Assembly: GCA_009823395.1 (NCBI GenBank)
Contig: CM020519.1
Coordinates: 17,098,501-17,162,500 of the forward strand
Length of the DNA stretch: 64,000 nucleotides
Origin: Thamnaconus septentrionalis
Taxonomy: Eukaryota; Chordata; Actinopteri; Tetraodontiformes; Monacanthidae
Direction: 5' to 3'
This document shows, one piece after another, positions 1 to 13,507 of this stretch. The notes beneath the pieces were generated by a model. It was not told where the DNA came from. It ran no database searches and saw nothing but the letters and a program-made list of their open reading frames with translations. The translations under genes and the position numbers were made by a program. Positions within the stretch are counted from its first letter, which is position 1; each line of letters opens with the position of its first letter.

Positions 1-54
1 GTTTCAAATGGAACTAGCTTAAAGTTATTGTCTCTTTTTTCTCTCCATGCTTAC

Positions 55-185
55 CTCACTGGTCCTGAAGATGACCCTGTAGTTGTACTGCTGACCATTC
101 TCTTTGTGTTCGTCCAATTTCTCCCTCCTCAGACTCACTGCAACCGGCCCCAGGTTCTCATCCACGCCCAGGTAATTCCAGTGTT
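55..185 (-). CDS. sipa1l1: SIPA1L1 third coding exon, residues 547-590
   Basis: The acceptor tttccctag lies at 186-187 and the donor GAG|gtaagc at 53-54. The 131-bp exon completes Glu547 and encodes [20 protein letters not shown], then [10 protein letters not shown] and [11 protein letters not shown]. This matches the family segment leading into the Rap GTPase-activating domain. It ends in phase 0. The next exon is beyond position 1. Confidence 0.94.
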
Positions 186-640
186 CTAGGGAAAACAGGG
201 GAGGAATTTTAAAGCAGGATGTAGTTTAAGTTTGAGGGTTTTTGTATTGTTTACAGGCAGAGGATTAGTCCTGCCTTTAAGTGATCGTGATAGGTAAAAA
301 AGTGCAGATTGCCCATATTTCTTTTATCCCTGCTTGGGCACTGATTGGCAAAGTGTAATTTTTAGACAGCAGCAATCTACTATTTTATATAAAAAGGAGT
401 ATTGGAGAGACAAATAAATATCAGAATGTAGTAGAGTCAAACGCTTTGTGAAGTGCTCATCACTTCCTGGCTGTTGCTTAGTTACAGAGCCAAAAACATC
501 CAACTGCCACAATTATGTGTCAAAATCAATCTGTATTTGGGTATTTGGTAACTCGAGATTACTAAAACGTGCCCTGGTCAATGTGAACGTCATACGTCAA
601 GGGCAACTGATCTGTACAACACTTCCATACTTTTGCTCAC
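186..640 (-). other. SIPA1L1 intron between second and third coding exons
   Basis: This 455-bp intron has GT-AG ends that agree in phase with both flanking exons. I see no repeat or second exon in it. Confidence 0.85.
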
Positions 641-863
641 CTCTGAGGTAGAAGTACTTCCGGTAGTAATAGGCTCCGAGGTCGACATGTTCCACAATGT
701 ATCGCTTGGACCTGTCGGAGTGTTGGCTTTGCCCATCTTTGGGGGCCTCCAGCACCGCCACACCAGCATTGGTGAAATGAGATGTGAGCATGGCATCCAG
801 AGGTCCTTCCTCGGTGCTACCCGAGGAACTGCTCGAGCTCCCACCGCTGCCTATGCTGCCCTG
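641..863 (-). CDS. sipa1l1: SIPA1L1 second coding exon, residues 473-546 plus one base
   Basis: The acceptor is ttcttcag|CAGGGC. A tandem CAG allows an alternative start 3 bases later at 860 (NAGNAG), which would drop one Gln. The donor AGAG|gtgagc lies at 639-640. The frame encodes a Ser-rich run, then [17 protein letters not shown] and [22 protein letters not shown], the highly conserved block just before the RapGAP region in this family. It ends in phase 1, and its last G joins AA of the next exon to make Glu547. The intron separating it from the first coding exon is only 107 bp (864-970). Confidence 0.94.
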
Positions 864-970
864 CTGAAGAACGGAAGTCAATAACACGCAGTATAAGTTT
901 GCGATCCTCAAAATAAGTAGGTTTACACCACTTTTCATGTCGTTTTGTTTTAATTCTTGGGCAAAATTAC

Positions 971-2386
971 CTGTTTGGCAGGAGAGATGTTTCTCTCGCC
1001 CTCACCACCGATCTCATTTCTGAAACAAGGGCAGCTGAGAACTAGATCATTGCTTTTGTCATCGCCAGGGTCCAAGGCAGGGTTGGTACCGTGCCCGCCG
1101 GCTCCTTCCTTGCTCAGCTCCTCCTGCGAGCCGCAGGGAGAACCGTAGATCCCACTCTGGTTTGAAGAGAGGGAGGACGTGGCTGAGGCCGAGGCAGCGG
1201 CGGCAGCCGACGCGCCCGTGGTGGTGTTCTTGCGCTTGGATCCAGATTGCCGACTGTGGACTACCTCGTTGAGGTCAAAGAGTATGGACTGGACGTCAAA
1301 ATGGGAGAAGCCCTTCTGGCACATCCACGGTTTCGGAGCCGGGCCGCCGTCGTCCCCTTTGCCCCCGTCTTCCGCGTCCGAGCCGGCCCTTGACGTGTCG
1401 CCCTCCACCTTCACGCTCCGCAATTTGCGGAATATCGACTCTCCGCCCGTCTCCGACTTGGACCTCCTCTTCAAGTGCTTCTCCCTTTCCTTCAGCCGAC
1501 TGGCGGGGCTGCCTCTGACTGGGCCCAGAGGACCGTCCGGCAGGTCCAGGGCAGCCTGTTTTATCGGGGCCACGGTGAGAAGCTCCGTTAGCCTCTCTGG
1601 AGCAGGGCTCCGCTGGTCAGGGGCCTCCGCCGACTGGTAACCCTTCAGCATGTCAAAGAAGCTCTCCCCCGACACGCCGTGTTTGTCGATGGACGAGGTG
1701 CTGCCATACTCGCGGTGCATGGGCGTCCACCCGGAGAAGGACCAGCCTTCGTTGCCATCGGCGTCCAGCTCGCTGATGGTGATGTCGCTGTTGCTGCGCT
1801 GCCGGATGCGCCTCATGCCCTTGCGGGGCGATCCCAGGTAGCCGTCGGGCGACAAGAAGCGGTTGTCCTTGCCCTTGCTTTGCATCTTGTTCTTGAGCGT
1901 GTTGTGAATGTTGCGCAGCATGGACGAGTCCTGCGGGCTTATCAGGTGGCCCAGCTTGGCAGACAGATTGCTGTGGGCTTGGACGGCCGACACCGTGCCC
2001 CCTCCACCGCCACCGCTACCAGTACCACCACCGCTTCCTGCCCCGCTCCCGCCCCCTCCGAGCCTCTCCCTGTCGCCACTCCCCGACCCCGAAGAGCTGG
2101 TGGTATTGGTAGAGCTGGGTGAGTCCGTTTCCACAGTGATATGCCACACACCCCCTCCTCCCCCATCTTTCCGTGGAGGCCAATCGGCCACACGAGCCCG
2201 TACCCCCATCTTGGGGACGCCGGGGTTCGTGCCGGTGGTGGAGGACGAGGAGATGTGGGCGCTCTCACTGCGGGGTGGCGGTGCGCCGCCGTTGGGCAAG
2301 CGCAAGCGGCGGGTGTAGAATTCATCCGTGGCCGGCACCGAGCCCCCTACCGAGCGCTCCGTTTGAGAACGCTTCAGACTGGTCAT
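971..2386 (-). CDS. sipa1l1: SIPA1L1 first coding exon, residues 1-472
   Basis: The exon starts one base before the ATG: a long pyrimidine tract and CAG acceptor (2388-2390) precede C-ATG, so 2387 is the only 5' UTR base here. It ends at CAG|gtaatt (donor 969-970) in phase 0. The N-terminal regulatory region is low complexity, with conserved islands: [18 protein letters not shown] (residues 56-73), [14 protein letters not shown] (154-167), the basic phospho-type segment [17 protein letters not shown] (192-208), [12 protein letters not shown] (224-235), [10 protein letters not shown] (241-250), [10 protein letters not shown] (305-314), [13 protein letters not shown] (362-374) and [24 protein letters not shown] (442-465). 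A Gly/Ser tract at residues 97-130 looks expanded. Residue 359 is Gly where I recall Cys in mammals. The exon is GC-rich, so the antisense frames are also open. Confidence 0.95.
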
Positions 2387-5135
2387 GCTGAGACGGGACA
2401 GGAAGTCAGGGAGGGGAGATGGGAGGGGACGGGCTGCTGATAGGTTTAGATTAGAAGGTCAACATAATAGCCTCCGGAGTTGAGAGATGAGTCTTACTCA
2501 ACATCTGGTGCCGCTGCGGAGAGCGTAAAGAAAAGGACCGCGTCAGTTGGTCTGAACACAGGTTGATCAACAGATGATGTTAAAACCCCAGAATGGCAGC
2601 AGGTTTTAGACATTTCAACAGCTCAGACCTTTCCAGTGACGAAACAAGATGAGCAGCTGTGCGGCGACAATGAAATTTCACCACTGGAGCATGTCCAATG
2701 CGGTTTGCATTGCAACCATGTTAGAGGAGCACTCAAATCCAACTGCGTGGCTCCAACTCAGCAACTGAGAAAAATAGTGCAAAGGGAGACTGAGGGAAGG
2801 TAGAGAGGAAAGAAAGGGGGAGGCAGGAGGCAGGAAAGAAGAAAATTAATTTAATGAAACTACATTTGTTTTGCTTTCAAACACACACTACTTGTTTTTG
2901 TCATGCCTTCCCAATTTGAATTCTTTTATGCTACTAATCATTTATTTATTCTTAGTTTTAGTGATATTTACAAAACAGATCAATCAGGATTTAATTCTTA
3001 ATGACAGAAGCAACCCACACAATTTAGAATCACCCTTGAAGGCCACGGTAGAAGAATACGCAAAAAAAAAAACAAACAAGAAAACTACAGAATCTATTTC
3101 TTTCAAACTGGGCAAAATTAGCAAGCTCCTAGTCCATCACTAACAATGCCATAACTATCCTTCACAGTGCACACTTATCACCAGGGAGATAAGGGCTTGT
3201 ACATGGCCTTTTCAATCTGCAGTACACGTGTGGTGGAGAAAGAAAAGAACAATCTATTTGTCACCCCTCAACTCAAGAAGACGTATTCACACTGTGAGTT
3301 CTTCAGTTAGGTCTGTTTTGAAGACCATCACATCCTAGCCTCGAAGCCACATCATTTGTGTATTTTTAACGCCAACATGAATGAAGTTTTAAGAAGGAAA
3401 AAAAATGTTGTAGTGTTATCCTTGTCACAGCAAAGTTACAGGGAAAAGAATGTACGTCTGACTCAGGAAACATTTTTTGTATTTATTTTGAGATGGACTT
3501 TTCACAAGGGTTGGTGCAGAGAAGTTTTGACGTGCTATAAACAGGCCACTAAGGTCTGGTTCACACACATCATCCCCTTCCATGTGCTCCGGATACGAGT
3601 GGGATACAACGCTTTACTTCTTCAGATGGTTTGGTTCACTTCCACAAAAGTTCACTTCCACACCTCAAACGGACCTCAAACGGACCCTAAGAATAGTTAG
3701 TAAACATTGCCCAACAAGACGCTGTAACCAGTTAGAGAGGTAGGGGCAGACAAAGTGGAGAAGTATTGACTTGGGGAGGATTTCTAAAAATACTTTTAAG
3801 ACAACAGACTGCAAAACTTCCAACCTTCTCTGACAACTTTCCAAGATAATCTGAAATCACAGACGCAGTTGCGTCATCATGACTGGTATATTATTGGAAT
3901 GGACGTACAATCATCTCCGGTGCATTATAATAAGACAATTTCAATTCATCCTCAAAAAAAAAAAAAATATGAATTGTGCAACCCAGAAAGCATGAATATG
4001 GATGAAGCTCCTCAAAGGAGTTGTCTTCCATTTCCAGCTTGTTAAACTTCTTCCTTAATCGTAAGTATTGGGGGGAATAAAATAACATATCTTGTAGACA
4101 TAAACTTCTTTTTATAACCCTTGTAGAAGTGGTGAATGGAAGGCCTAATCAGAAGCCTCAGAAAATTACAAAAAACAATAGCTTTCAAAGTAAAAAACAG
4201 ATTTTTAAAATTGTTTTACTTTATTTAAACAATATTTTTAAACTAAAACACAACATCTTGTAGCATATTCCCATTATTTTCAATTACAAAGACAAAACCC
4301 AAATCGTGAACGACTTGTTGGGTTTTTCTCATTTCCCCACTAAGAGCTGAAATGCCTGTTGAGAGACAAAAAAAATGGGATAGCAAGCTGCTAATTAGTA
4401 GTAAGGAATGTGGAATTTTGGCTCCCCGAAATGAAAAAAGTTTGCTTTGCTGTCTAAAGCTGGAATGCGTTGATGCAATAGGTTGTGGAAGTCTTTAAAA
4501 GTGATTTTCACATCACACCCAGCTTTAAAAAAAAACAAAAAAAAACAACTTGTATTTCATAAGTACACGTGGATGAAATCAGCTTTTGAGGGGAACAGTG
4601 CACAACTATTTGGAGTATTGTCATGACCGCAGCAGCAGCTGGACCTGAATCAGTAACTGGCTGCGCGCAGCTGGAACTACTTTTCTAAAAAAAAACAAAA
4701 CAAAACTTGTCATAGGAATAGTGAGAAAAGGTAATATAAGATCACAAAACATATGGGTTGAGGCTGTAAAAGTCCCTGTGCACTCCCTCACATATTTCAA
4801 TAAATTACCCAACTTGTCTGACACCCCGCAAAGCCGAGCAAATGGGGATCCTATGAAACTAATAAAGTAGCGGTAAATCACTTTTGGTCCTCGAGGCAAA
4901 CCTGAGGACATGAAATGCAAACCACTTTTTACTCAACTTAGTTTGGACGTGTCAAAATCATTAATACCTTTAAAACAACAGAAAGAAGTTTCATTTATTG
5001 ATTCCTTTATGTTCTTGCTACTGCCAACTTATATTTGTTATGAATTAAGAAGAAAACAACAATGTGAATGTCAAATTCCATGTATGATTCTGCTTACACA
5101 TACACATCCAGTCTTAATTAAAAAGTCTTGATTAC

Positions 5136-5345
<210 letters not shown>

Positions 5346-8300
5346 ATATTTATTTATTTATTTTCCTATCGGTTTGCCTAATGCTCTTCAGTCCATGGCT
5401 GTTCTAAGGTAATGCAGGTGAGTCAGTAAGGGCTCTGAGCATTTATCTGATCCAGACAACAGTGAGTCAGAAGACTGAACATCGAACCGCAAACAGGTTT
5501 TATAACTTAATGACAAAGACAAGCTGCCACTGAGTGCACACGTGTGTTTTTAAATGTAGCTTAAATGTAGCTAGACAGAAAGGCCTCCTGTTTTTCTTAT
5601 TTTCTCCATTATGAGAACTACAAAGAATAACAACAATCGGGATATTTGTATGCAATGGTTGAGATATTAAGTGTTCTGCTGTCATTTGTCTTGAGGAAAA
5701 ATGTGTCTTTTCATTTTAAGACCTGTGATTCATAAAAAAAACACCAACTAATAGCAGCACTACTAGTCTCCTGGGGAGAAAATATCGAGAGAGAAGAAGA
5801 AGAAAAAAAAAGTGCAAGTGCTCCAGCAGAAGTGAACTACAAGCCGCAATTAATTTTTCCAATATGTGGCACGGTTCATGGGAGAAAGTAAAAGGATATT
5901 CACCACATTTCAGTTCCCATAACATCCATCCAATCTTTCTGCCTTTCTTAGTACTTTAGACCTTTACCCACAACTTTTTTAGTCTAAATATGACTCAGAG
6001 AATTAGTTTTCTTTGTGTAAAGACGATGCAAGATTCTCACGGCTATAATAGCAAACCTGAGTTCTAGCACGGACAGTTCGTGTTTAGAATGACAGTAAAA
6101 ATGCTGTTTAATTCTACATAGTGACGTTCCAATATGTAATGAGTAACACAGGAGAGACTGAGCCCCGTGTCAGATATGGTGAAGTCATATTTTTTCCAAA
6201 CCCTTGACAATGATTGTACGTCCTTGAGGATGACACGCAGGCGGGACTATCACATCGACCGGTGAGTCAAGTCTCATCATGTCTGAAGGGTTTTTACAAC
6301 CAAAAAAAGAAAGAAAAAAAAGTTATACAGAGGGAGTTATTGAAAGGAACATTTGGTGAATTGCTGTGGTTCAGAGTTAAAAATATCAAAATAATAATAA
6401 TTAAAACAAATGATCAAAATGTAAGACATGCTGGCTTTACCCTTGACAAACCCTTGGTGTGACAAAACACTGGGGTGTGGCTGTGGCTGCACATGCATTT
6501 ATACACATGTAAGGCTTCTTTCATCATCATTATTATTATTATTGTTGTTACCACTAAATCAGGAGTCAAGTCAATGCAGGTAATACACAAGGTCCCGTGA
6601 CCAAAACATTAAAAAAACAGGTTTATGACTCGGGAATTGCTCACCGGCACACACCTGCACAGGTACAACAAAGCACCCAGAAAACGAAACGTTGCGTCAC
6701 AGCAATATTTTCCCAGGCTCGGTTATTTTTCCCAGGCTTCGTGACATTTTTTTTTTTTTTCCTTAGTTTTTTTCCCGTTAGGTGTCCGTTCAAGGGAACG
6801 CTCGCAATCGAGGGTTGGATCAGCTTGACGTCTCACCTGTTACAGCTTGCCCAGGCAGGACAATTGCCTCAACTTGACCTTTTGGTTGTAAGAGACAACC
6901 CCCTTGCTCATATTCTAAAAATTCTCACAACTTGAAAAAAAAAAAAAAAAAAAAAGAATTAGAAAAGGGTTCTGACAGATATTCTCATATCTTGGTCACA
7001 GAGGATTCCGCTAGCTTTTAGAGAAAAATCTAGTGGGAAAAAAATGTTTTTCTTCTTTATGGATGCAAGTGTATTTAAGCAAACGGCTATGCAGTAAACA
7101 GACTGAAACCACAGAAACAGTGATTTAGCCCTGATTTAATGTGGTTTTCAAAACGATTGCTGACGATTGTTGGAAGTGCCCTTCATACATACTTGTTCTA
7201 AGCTTTAGCTGAATTAAATGTCTTTTGCATTAAACATTTAACCCGTATTAACCCAGTATTTTTTAAATGCTGGACTACCAGCTTCCTCATCTCAGCTTGA
7301 CTTAAATGTAGACACGAAACTCTGTCGGGCAAAGACAGATGAAAGATAAGAAGCGGGTGGGTGGGGAAGAAAAAAAAAAAATCTAACATTATTCTGTTTG
7401 ATAGCAGCCGGGGAGCAGACCGTCCAAAATGTTGAGTTTTGGGCCAGGGCCTTTCAAAGTAAAGCGGAAATTGTGTGGAAAGATAAACGCACTTTGCCGT
7501 TTCTCCCTCTCCCAGCAGAGCTCGACATTGCGGTGGGCTCTTCCCTCTGGCTCACTGAAATGTGAAAAGGGCCTTTTTTGGGTTGCTCTGAAGTCTGCCG
7601 GCGTTGTCTCCTTCTCTGATGTGTAAAATTGCAAAAGCTGTCGACAGTCCATATTTCCCTACGCCAAGCAATCACAAAAGAGTCATGGGACAGCGAGTGG
7701 GTGGGGTGAGTCTGTCCACTCCACCTGGTATTGTGGAGTACTGGAGCTGGGGAAATCGTACAAACTGAAAGTGACAGTACAGTAATACCGTGGTTGAGAT
7801 GTCCTCCAGCAATTTAAAAATAAAAACACAAATGAAGAGGAAGATCAAGAGCAAGAACAGAAGTATGTTTGGACGGTGGGACATTTTACAGGAATAAATG
7901 GCAAAAAAACAGCAATATTTCTATGCCCCAGTTCCTCTTAAAAGCAAAAATGTAAAATGATGTCCTATACCACTTGTATCAAACAGTATATTTCACACAC
8001 AAATCATGACTTGTCTAAAAAGATGCTTGAGAAAGCTTCCGTTACAAAGTTATTCAAATAAAATACCAGCTATTTAAGTTTTGTTTTGCGGCACTAGATT
8101 TATGATAATGTTGAGTTTTGCTGTGATGTTACATTTTTCTACCATCATTAACACCTATCGCTCAACAAAGATTTCACTCAGTGAGAACATATCCGACTTG
8201 ACAACCTCCTTTTGCGAGGGATAGAGATCAAGGTTTCAAATTCTTGAAAATAACTCCAGCTGCTGTATCAATGCTGACGTTGCAGAAACCAAATCACAAT

Positions 8301-9792
8301 CTGTGGTGAGTAAGAAGTGAAAGTGATAAACACCTGGTTTTACATCCCCACACTGACTCATGTTGGAGAGAGATTGAGAGATTATGTCATCTTTGAAACA
8401 CACCTGTTATTGCTTCAATCACATTTTCATCATTGGGAATGTTGTGGGAACGTCGCACAGCTCCGGCGCACACAGCTCACCTGAGAAAAACAGGAGAGGA
8501 GAAAAAAATGAACTGAGTTTAAAAATCTGTCAAACAATTATTTTTGTTTACTTTTATTGCTATTTTTGTATAGCAGAAAAAGCACCTTAGTTCAGCACTT
8601 TGTTACCTCAATGAGTTGTGGCACAACTTTGTATATTGTGTGCAGGGCTTGCACAGACATTACATAATTGGTAATAGTAATTTATTTTCACACTTTATGT
8701 CTATTTATCAAAAGAAACCTGAGCTACTGAATTAGCACCACTTCAAACAGAGTATAAAAGGAGGAAAAATACAAAAGAATGCAAATGGCAATGGGAACAA
8801 CAAAACAGAGAGCAGCACTGATTTATTACTGCAGTCCATACCAATTATTTATCGCAAAACAGAAGTCTTGCATTGTAATATACATATGTAGGTGATGTAG
8901 GTGCACCGTGACAGTTCGTCATGTCACCTGGTCAACCTAGCTAGAAACTCTTACAGATACTGACAGACATTCAAATTGCTTTGTTGGGGTGCTGAAACGC
9001 TATCCAGGCAACTCTCAGACGCACACTATATCTTTATGTTGGAACCACGAACCAGTCTCACAGGATGGAGGTATCTGGGTTGCGTGAGCGCTGATGAATA
9101 GTGCATTCAGCAATTTGGCCTTGCAACAGCGATTAATCATTTATGGATAGCGGAGAGGATTTGGGGAGTCTGGATGTTGGTTGGCTGGTTGGCCACTGGT
9201 ACATTATCACACAATTTAAACAAACAATCAGTAGCCATCAATATGATGTTTATTTTATTAGTACATGGTTGACTGGTTTCTTTCATTGCGTGCAAACACA
9301 CCAATTATGACAATTGCGTATGTTTAGTCACATGAATCAACTTTCATTGTAATTTAAAGTTGTTGTTTGTTTTTTTTATGTCTGGCGACTTTGTTCATTT
9401 TCAAAACCGAAATATTCTTAAATTTGTTCCTCAAAGCTATGAAGCTACCTTGGAATAATATTTAAGCCTATTCCTTTTGAGAAAAACTTTAGGGGCTGAT
9501 GACACACTGAGAGGCTCACGTGCACGAGACCCTGTGTCACACGGCAACCGGCGTTACTTGTGAAGCCAGCGCTGTGGCACCTTGTTCATTCTTGGCCATC
9601 TCCATAAAACAATGAATTAGTAAAGAGTGGAGGACATACACATGCACTCCAACGAACCTGGGCTCCTTCTTTTCTGAGAGGTTCAAATCCATTACTACAG
9701 CTCTCCACTTCCTAAAAATACGCAACTGAAACTGGGTTGCACCTCAACATTTCACCCCTATGCTTTGGTAGTGAATACACAGTGGACATATA

Positions 9793-9795
9793 CAG

Positions 9796-9885
<90 letters not shown>
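9793..9885. repeat. (TA)n microsatellite
   Basis: TA dinucleotides with one short ACATACAT interruption in the middle, inside SIPA1L1 intron 1. Confidence 0.97.
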
Positions 9886-9886
<1 letters not shown>

Positions 9887-10109
9887 CTTAAGATGGAACA
9901 TATATATTAATAAGAACTTATTTTACTTGAGTAATGCACTGTTGAATTAAGTGTATTTGCACTTTTGATTTGTGTATTTGCACATTTTTGCTGCACTTTT
10001 GTAAACTTACCTCAATAAAATGAATGTTATTAAATCAAAAATGTCTTTTTCGCTATTATGGGGATCGATCGATACCTGATGTTGACCTGGGCCAGTGGTT
10101 ACAATAGTG

Positions 10110-10139
10110 GGGCCAGTGATCTTCAAAAGCCACTGGCCC
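10110..10139. repeat. Short inverted repeat (hairpin)
   Basis: GGGCCAGTG (10,110-10,118) and CACTGGCCC (10,131-10,139) are perfect 9-bp inverted arms around a 12-bp loop. Related CCAGTGG and CCACTGG words lie just outside. Confidence 0.6.
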
Positions 10140-10836
10140 GGAGGACCACTGGCAAATTTCCCTTATTGTCTACCATGGGGTATATATATACATACATATG
10201 AGAGCGAGATTCACCTTCTTCGCCTGGTATTATAATGTGTGTCAAAATAAAATGTCACAAAAATGTGTCATTCGCCTGTTTAATTATTTCTTTGTTGCCT
10301 GCTTTTCATTTTTCGCAAAATAGGCTCAGAAAACACAAAGCAACAAGGACGTTGCTGGGACTGACGAAATATGTCAATTGTTTTAAAAGGATGTATTAAA
10401 TAATAGACCATGTAGCAATATTTTTGAAATAATTACAAGGACTGCAAGGGGCGCGCAAACACACAGACTTTGACAAACAGCTGTTTGTTTGAAAAGGTTT
10501 TTATGATTTTTTTTTTTTTTTTTTTTTTGAGTGACCTTTCACAAAAGAATAATTTCACTATCCAACAGTGAAGGGGCTCATGAAAAGTGGCTTTGAATCA
10601 GACCGCTAGTATCTGCATCCTGGTCAGTATTGGCTGTCTCATGTGCTGCGCTAAGTTAACGCTTGCCTTTCAAACAATCTAAATAAAACACAAAGTTGCC
10701 ACCGCAGTCAGTTTAAGCTTTGGTAAATCACAGTGCAACCGCTGAATAATTTATTTGCATGCTCTCCACCCGATAGTTTGCGTGTTCTGTCAGAAGCGCC
10801 CGTACATACATATCCATCGAGGTAAAAGCGCTAAAG

Positions 10837-11147
10837 CAGGGGTCACCAATGTGGTGGCCACGGGCACCAGGTAGCCCCAAGGATCACGAGTAGCCTGCAG
10901 GCCTGTTAGAAAAATAGCACAACGTTGGGCCATGTCTAAAATTCAGTTTCTTCCAACCTTGTCGAGTCATTGTTGATATTTATTTAGAGCTCTTTAACGT
11001 GATCGGTGTCTTCACATAGATCAGTATCATTAATCATAATATGTGAGAAAGTTTGTTATCTCAGGAGAGTGAAGCAAACTGGTGGCCCTTCATATGACTC
11101 CAGACCCATGAAGTAGCTCTCAGGTTCAGAAAGGTTGGTGGCCCCTG
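10837..11147 (+). mobile_element. Non-autonomous hAT MITE, copy 1 of family A
   Basis: The element begins CAGGGGTCACCAA and ends TTGGTGGCCCCTG, inverted ends typical of hAT transposons. It is flanked by a perfect 8-bp target-site duplication CGCTAAAG (10,829-10,836 and 11,148-11,155). It is 311 bp long with no transposase frame. Diverged relatives with the same internal words lie at 49,445 and 52,905. Confidence 0.92.
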
Positions 11148-12924
11148 CGCTAAAGGGAACTTTGCCCCTTCTGTGCAATTTTGCCTGAGTGACAGTCGCA
11201 ACCTGCATTAGATCTCTGTAGTCGATCAGCTACATGATGATATGATGTTTTGTCTCGTTTTTCTGCACGCAAGCCTTTAGTAAATCAGGCCCTAGATTTT
11301 TTCAGTGCCGACTAAACAGAGAGACCACCTGCAAGTCCCAGCACTGATGTAGAGAATGTCTATGTGCCAATATTTAAAACCAAACACACTTCCCCGTGCT
11401 AAGATACTTACTAAAGCTAAGTTCCTTAAAAATAAGAAGAAAACGCTCTCAGAAAACAGCTCCAACAGCTGCGTTCAGACGGCGGCAACCAAGCCACCTG
11501 GTCCAAAAGCCACCTCCGCAGCCACCAACACGAGACCTCTAATCTGTGCCAATCAGATGGCGCTTAACAGCCATTTGTTGCTGAACTGGGCACCAGTTCA
11601 CACCACCCTCCGCTATTCAACAGCTACTGCATACCCTAACAAATTACTGGCAACGCAGCAAAAAAAAAACAGGCGCGGGGTGACAGAAGTACAGAGAGGC
11701 AGTGACGTGCAGTGTAATTAACACAGTGGCTCGAGGGACGGCACACTGCAAAAGAAATGAAAGGGATGGACGGGAGGGCAGGGGGGGAAATAAACGCAGG
11801 AAGAGGAGAAAGGGAATAAATCAAAATGTGGAGGAGAATTTCTGCAAACGGGGGAAAATGAACGAAGAGAAACTGAGCAAATGAAAAGGCAAACAAAGCC
11901 AATCCTGCGTCCTTCAAAGCAAAATAGAATGAAACCCTAGCAACAGGCTCGAACAGCCTGTGTCATAATCAAGCAAAATGAACCTTTTGACAGAGCATAA
12001 AACACTGGCACGTACCATTTCTGGGATGGATGGACAAAAGCTCAGGGAAAAACACAGGAGACTTTTCTATGTTCCCCAACAGGGAGCAGATTTTAAACAT
12101 GCTTTCAAGTCCTTCAAATTTTGACCCAGAAATGTTTTTTGTTTTTTTTTCTCTGACGGTAGACTGGGTAATCTTTTTGGAAATTTAGAAGGCCCATGAG
12201 ATGGGTAATGATGCCTTGTTATCCATTACCGCAATGCACGCACAAAAGCCACAAATTACAGAAAAGAGCTGCAGATTTTCAAAATGGTGCTATAGTGCGT
12301 GGGCAACACTAAGCTGAAACGGCACTGCAGGGAGGAGAGGAGTGAGTAGGACTGAGGACGGAGAGCGGTTCACTCCATCCAAGAAGACAGACAGAGCACA
12401 GAGTGATGCGCGGATGGCGGTGTGGAAATTTGGGCTGAAAAGAAGACGGCGAGTGTGGACGGCACCACAATTCTACGCATCAATCAAACTTGCTTTGTGA
12501 AACACTGCATTAATGTAATAATTAATCTGCATGATTAAGCCCCAATTGTTTGCAAATAGGCATCAAGATCATATATTTTTAATATCTAGCTTTTGCACGT
12601 CAGCATGTCAACATCTGAAGAATGAAATTCTAACCCCTAATCTTCTAAGATATTCAATTTTAAATGTGAAAAAAATGATGCACCGATGTCATATTTCCCT
12701 TTGATTACCTATTTAGTCACAAAGTGATGCAATCATACAATGACTTTGCACCATTCACCTTTCAGTGAACAGAGAGAAAGTGAAAATGTCTCTTTAATGA
12801 TAAAACTAATTGGTTAAGGTCAGTTTTGAGGCATGTGTTCAGCATACAGTATGTCTATCCAAACTCAATACACTAGTGGACCACAGCAACACTAAACAAG
12901 TGCACTTTTAAAAACAAAAAAACA

Positions 12925-13010
12925 TACACACTATATGTATGAAGTATGTATGCATGTATGCATATGAAGTATATGAATGTATGTGGATGTATATGAAGTA
13001 TGTGAGGCTC
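12925..13010. repeat. Imperfect TATGTATG/GAAG simple repeat
   Basis: Degenerate tandem words such as ATGTATG and GAAGTAT recur over about 85 bp. Confidence 0.6.
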
Positions 13011-13507
13011 AAGTAAGCACATTTGCAATGTGCACTGGCTCTCTCAAAACAAGGCTGGGCTGCACTGTGCCGTAGCCAAGGAAGCCGTTTTAAATTTAAA
13101 CAGGAAACACAACTTTGACACTTCCTGCTTCCCTTAAGGAAGAAAAAGGTCAGACAGGAGGTGGTTCAACGACTAGTCACGCTCACACCTCAGTTGTGGG
13201 TCATTGTCAAGGGGTGTGGGAAAGTGAGCATTTCTGAAAGGGGTTTTGGGAGAGCCAAACAGCAGATGATCCAATCAAGTGTTGAGGTTTTCGTAACCAC
13301 GTCTTGACGTCAAAATGAACTGAGCTGAACAGGTGTACTAAATAAGTAGCCATGACTGTGTATACCTTCAAATAAGCATTCTTTGCTTTAGCTTTAACCT
13401 TCAGTTCCTAATACTTTACACATTAATAGCTTCAGGAGTTATTCCTGAAGTTCAGAAAAACACATGAAGCTTTCAAATAAATACTCAGGATATTTCATGA
13501 TTTGGAC

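Noticed and set aside
1179..2318. Several long plus-strand open frames (e.g. 1179-1640, 1908-2318)
   Set aside because: They are antisense shadows of the GC-rich SIPA1L1 first coding exon, which is conserved and in phase with its neighbours.
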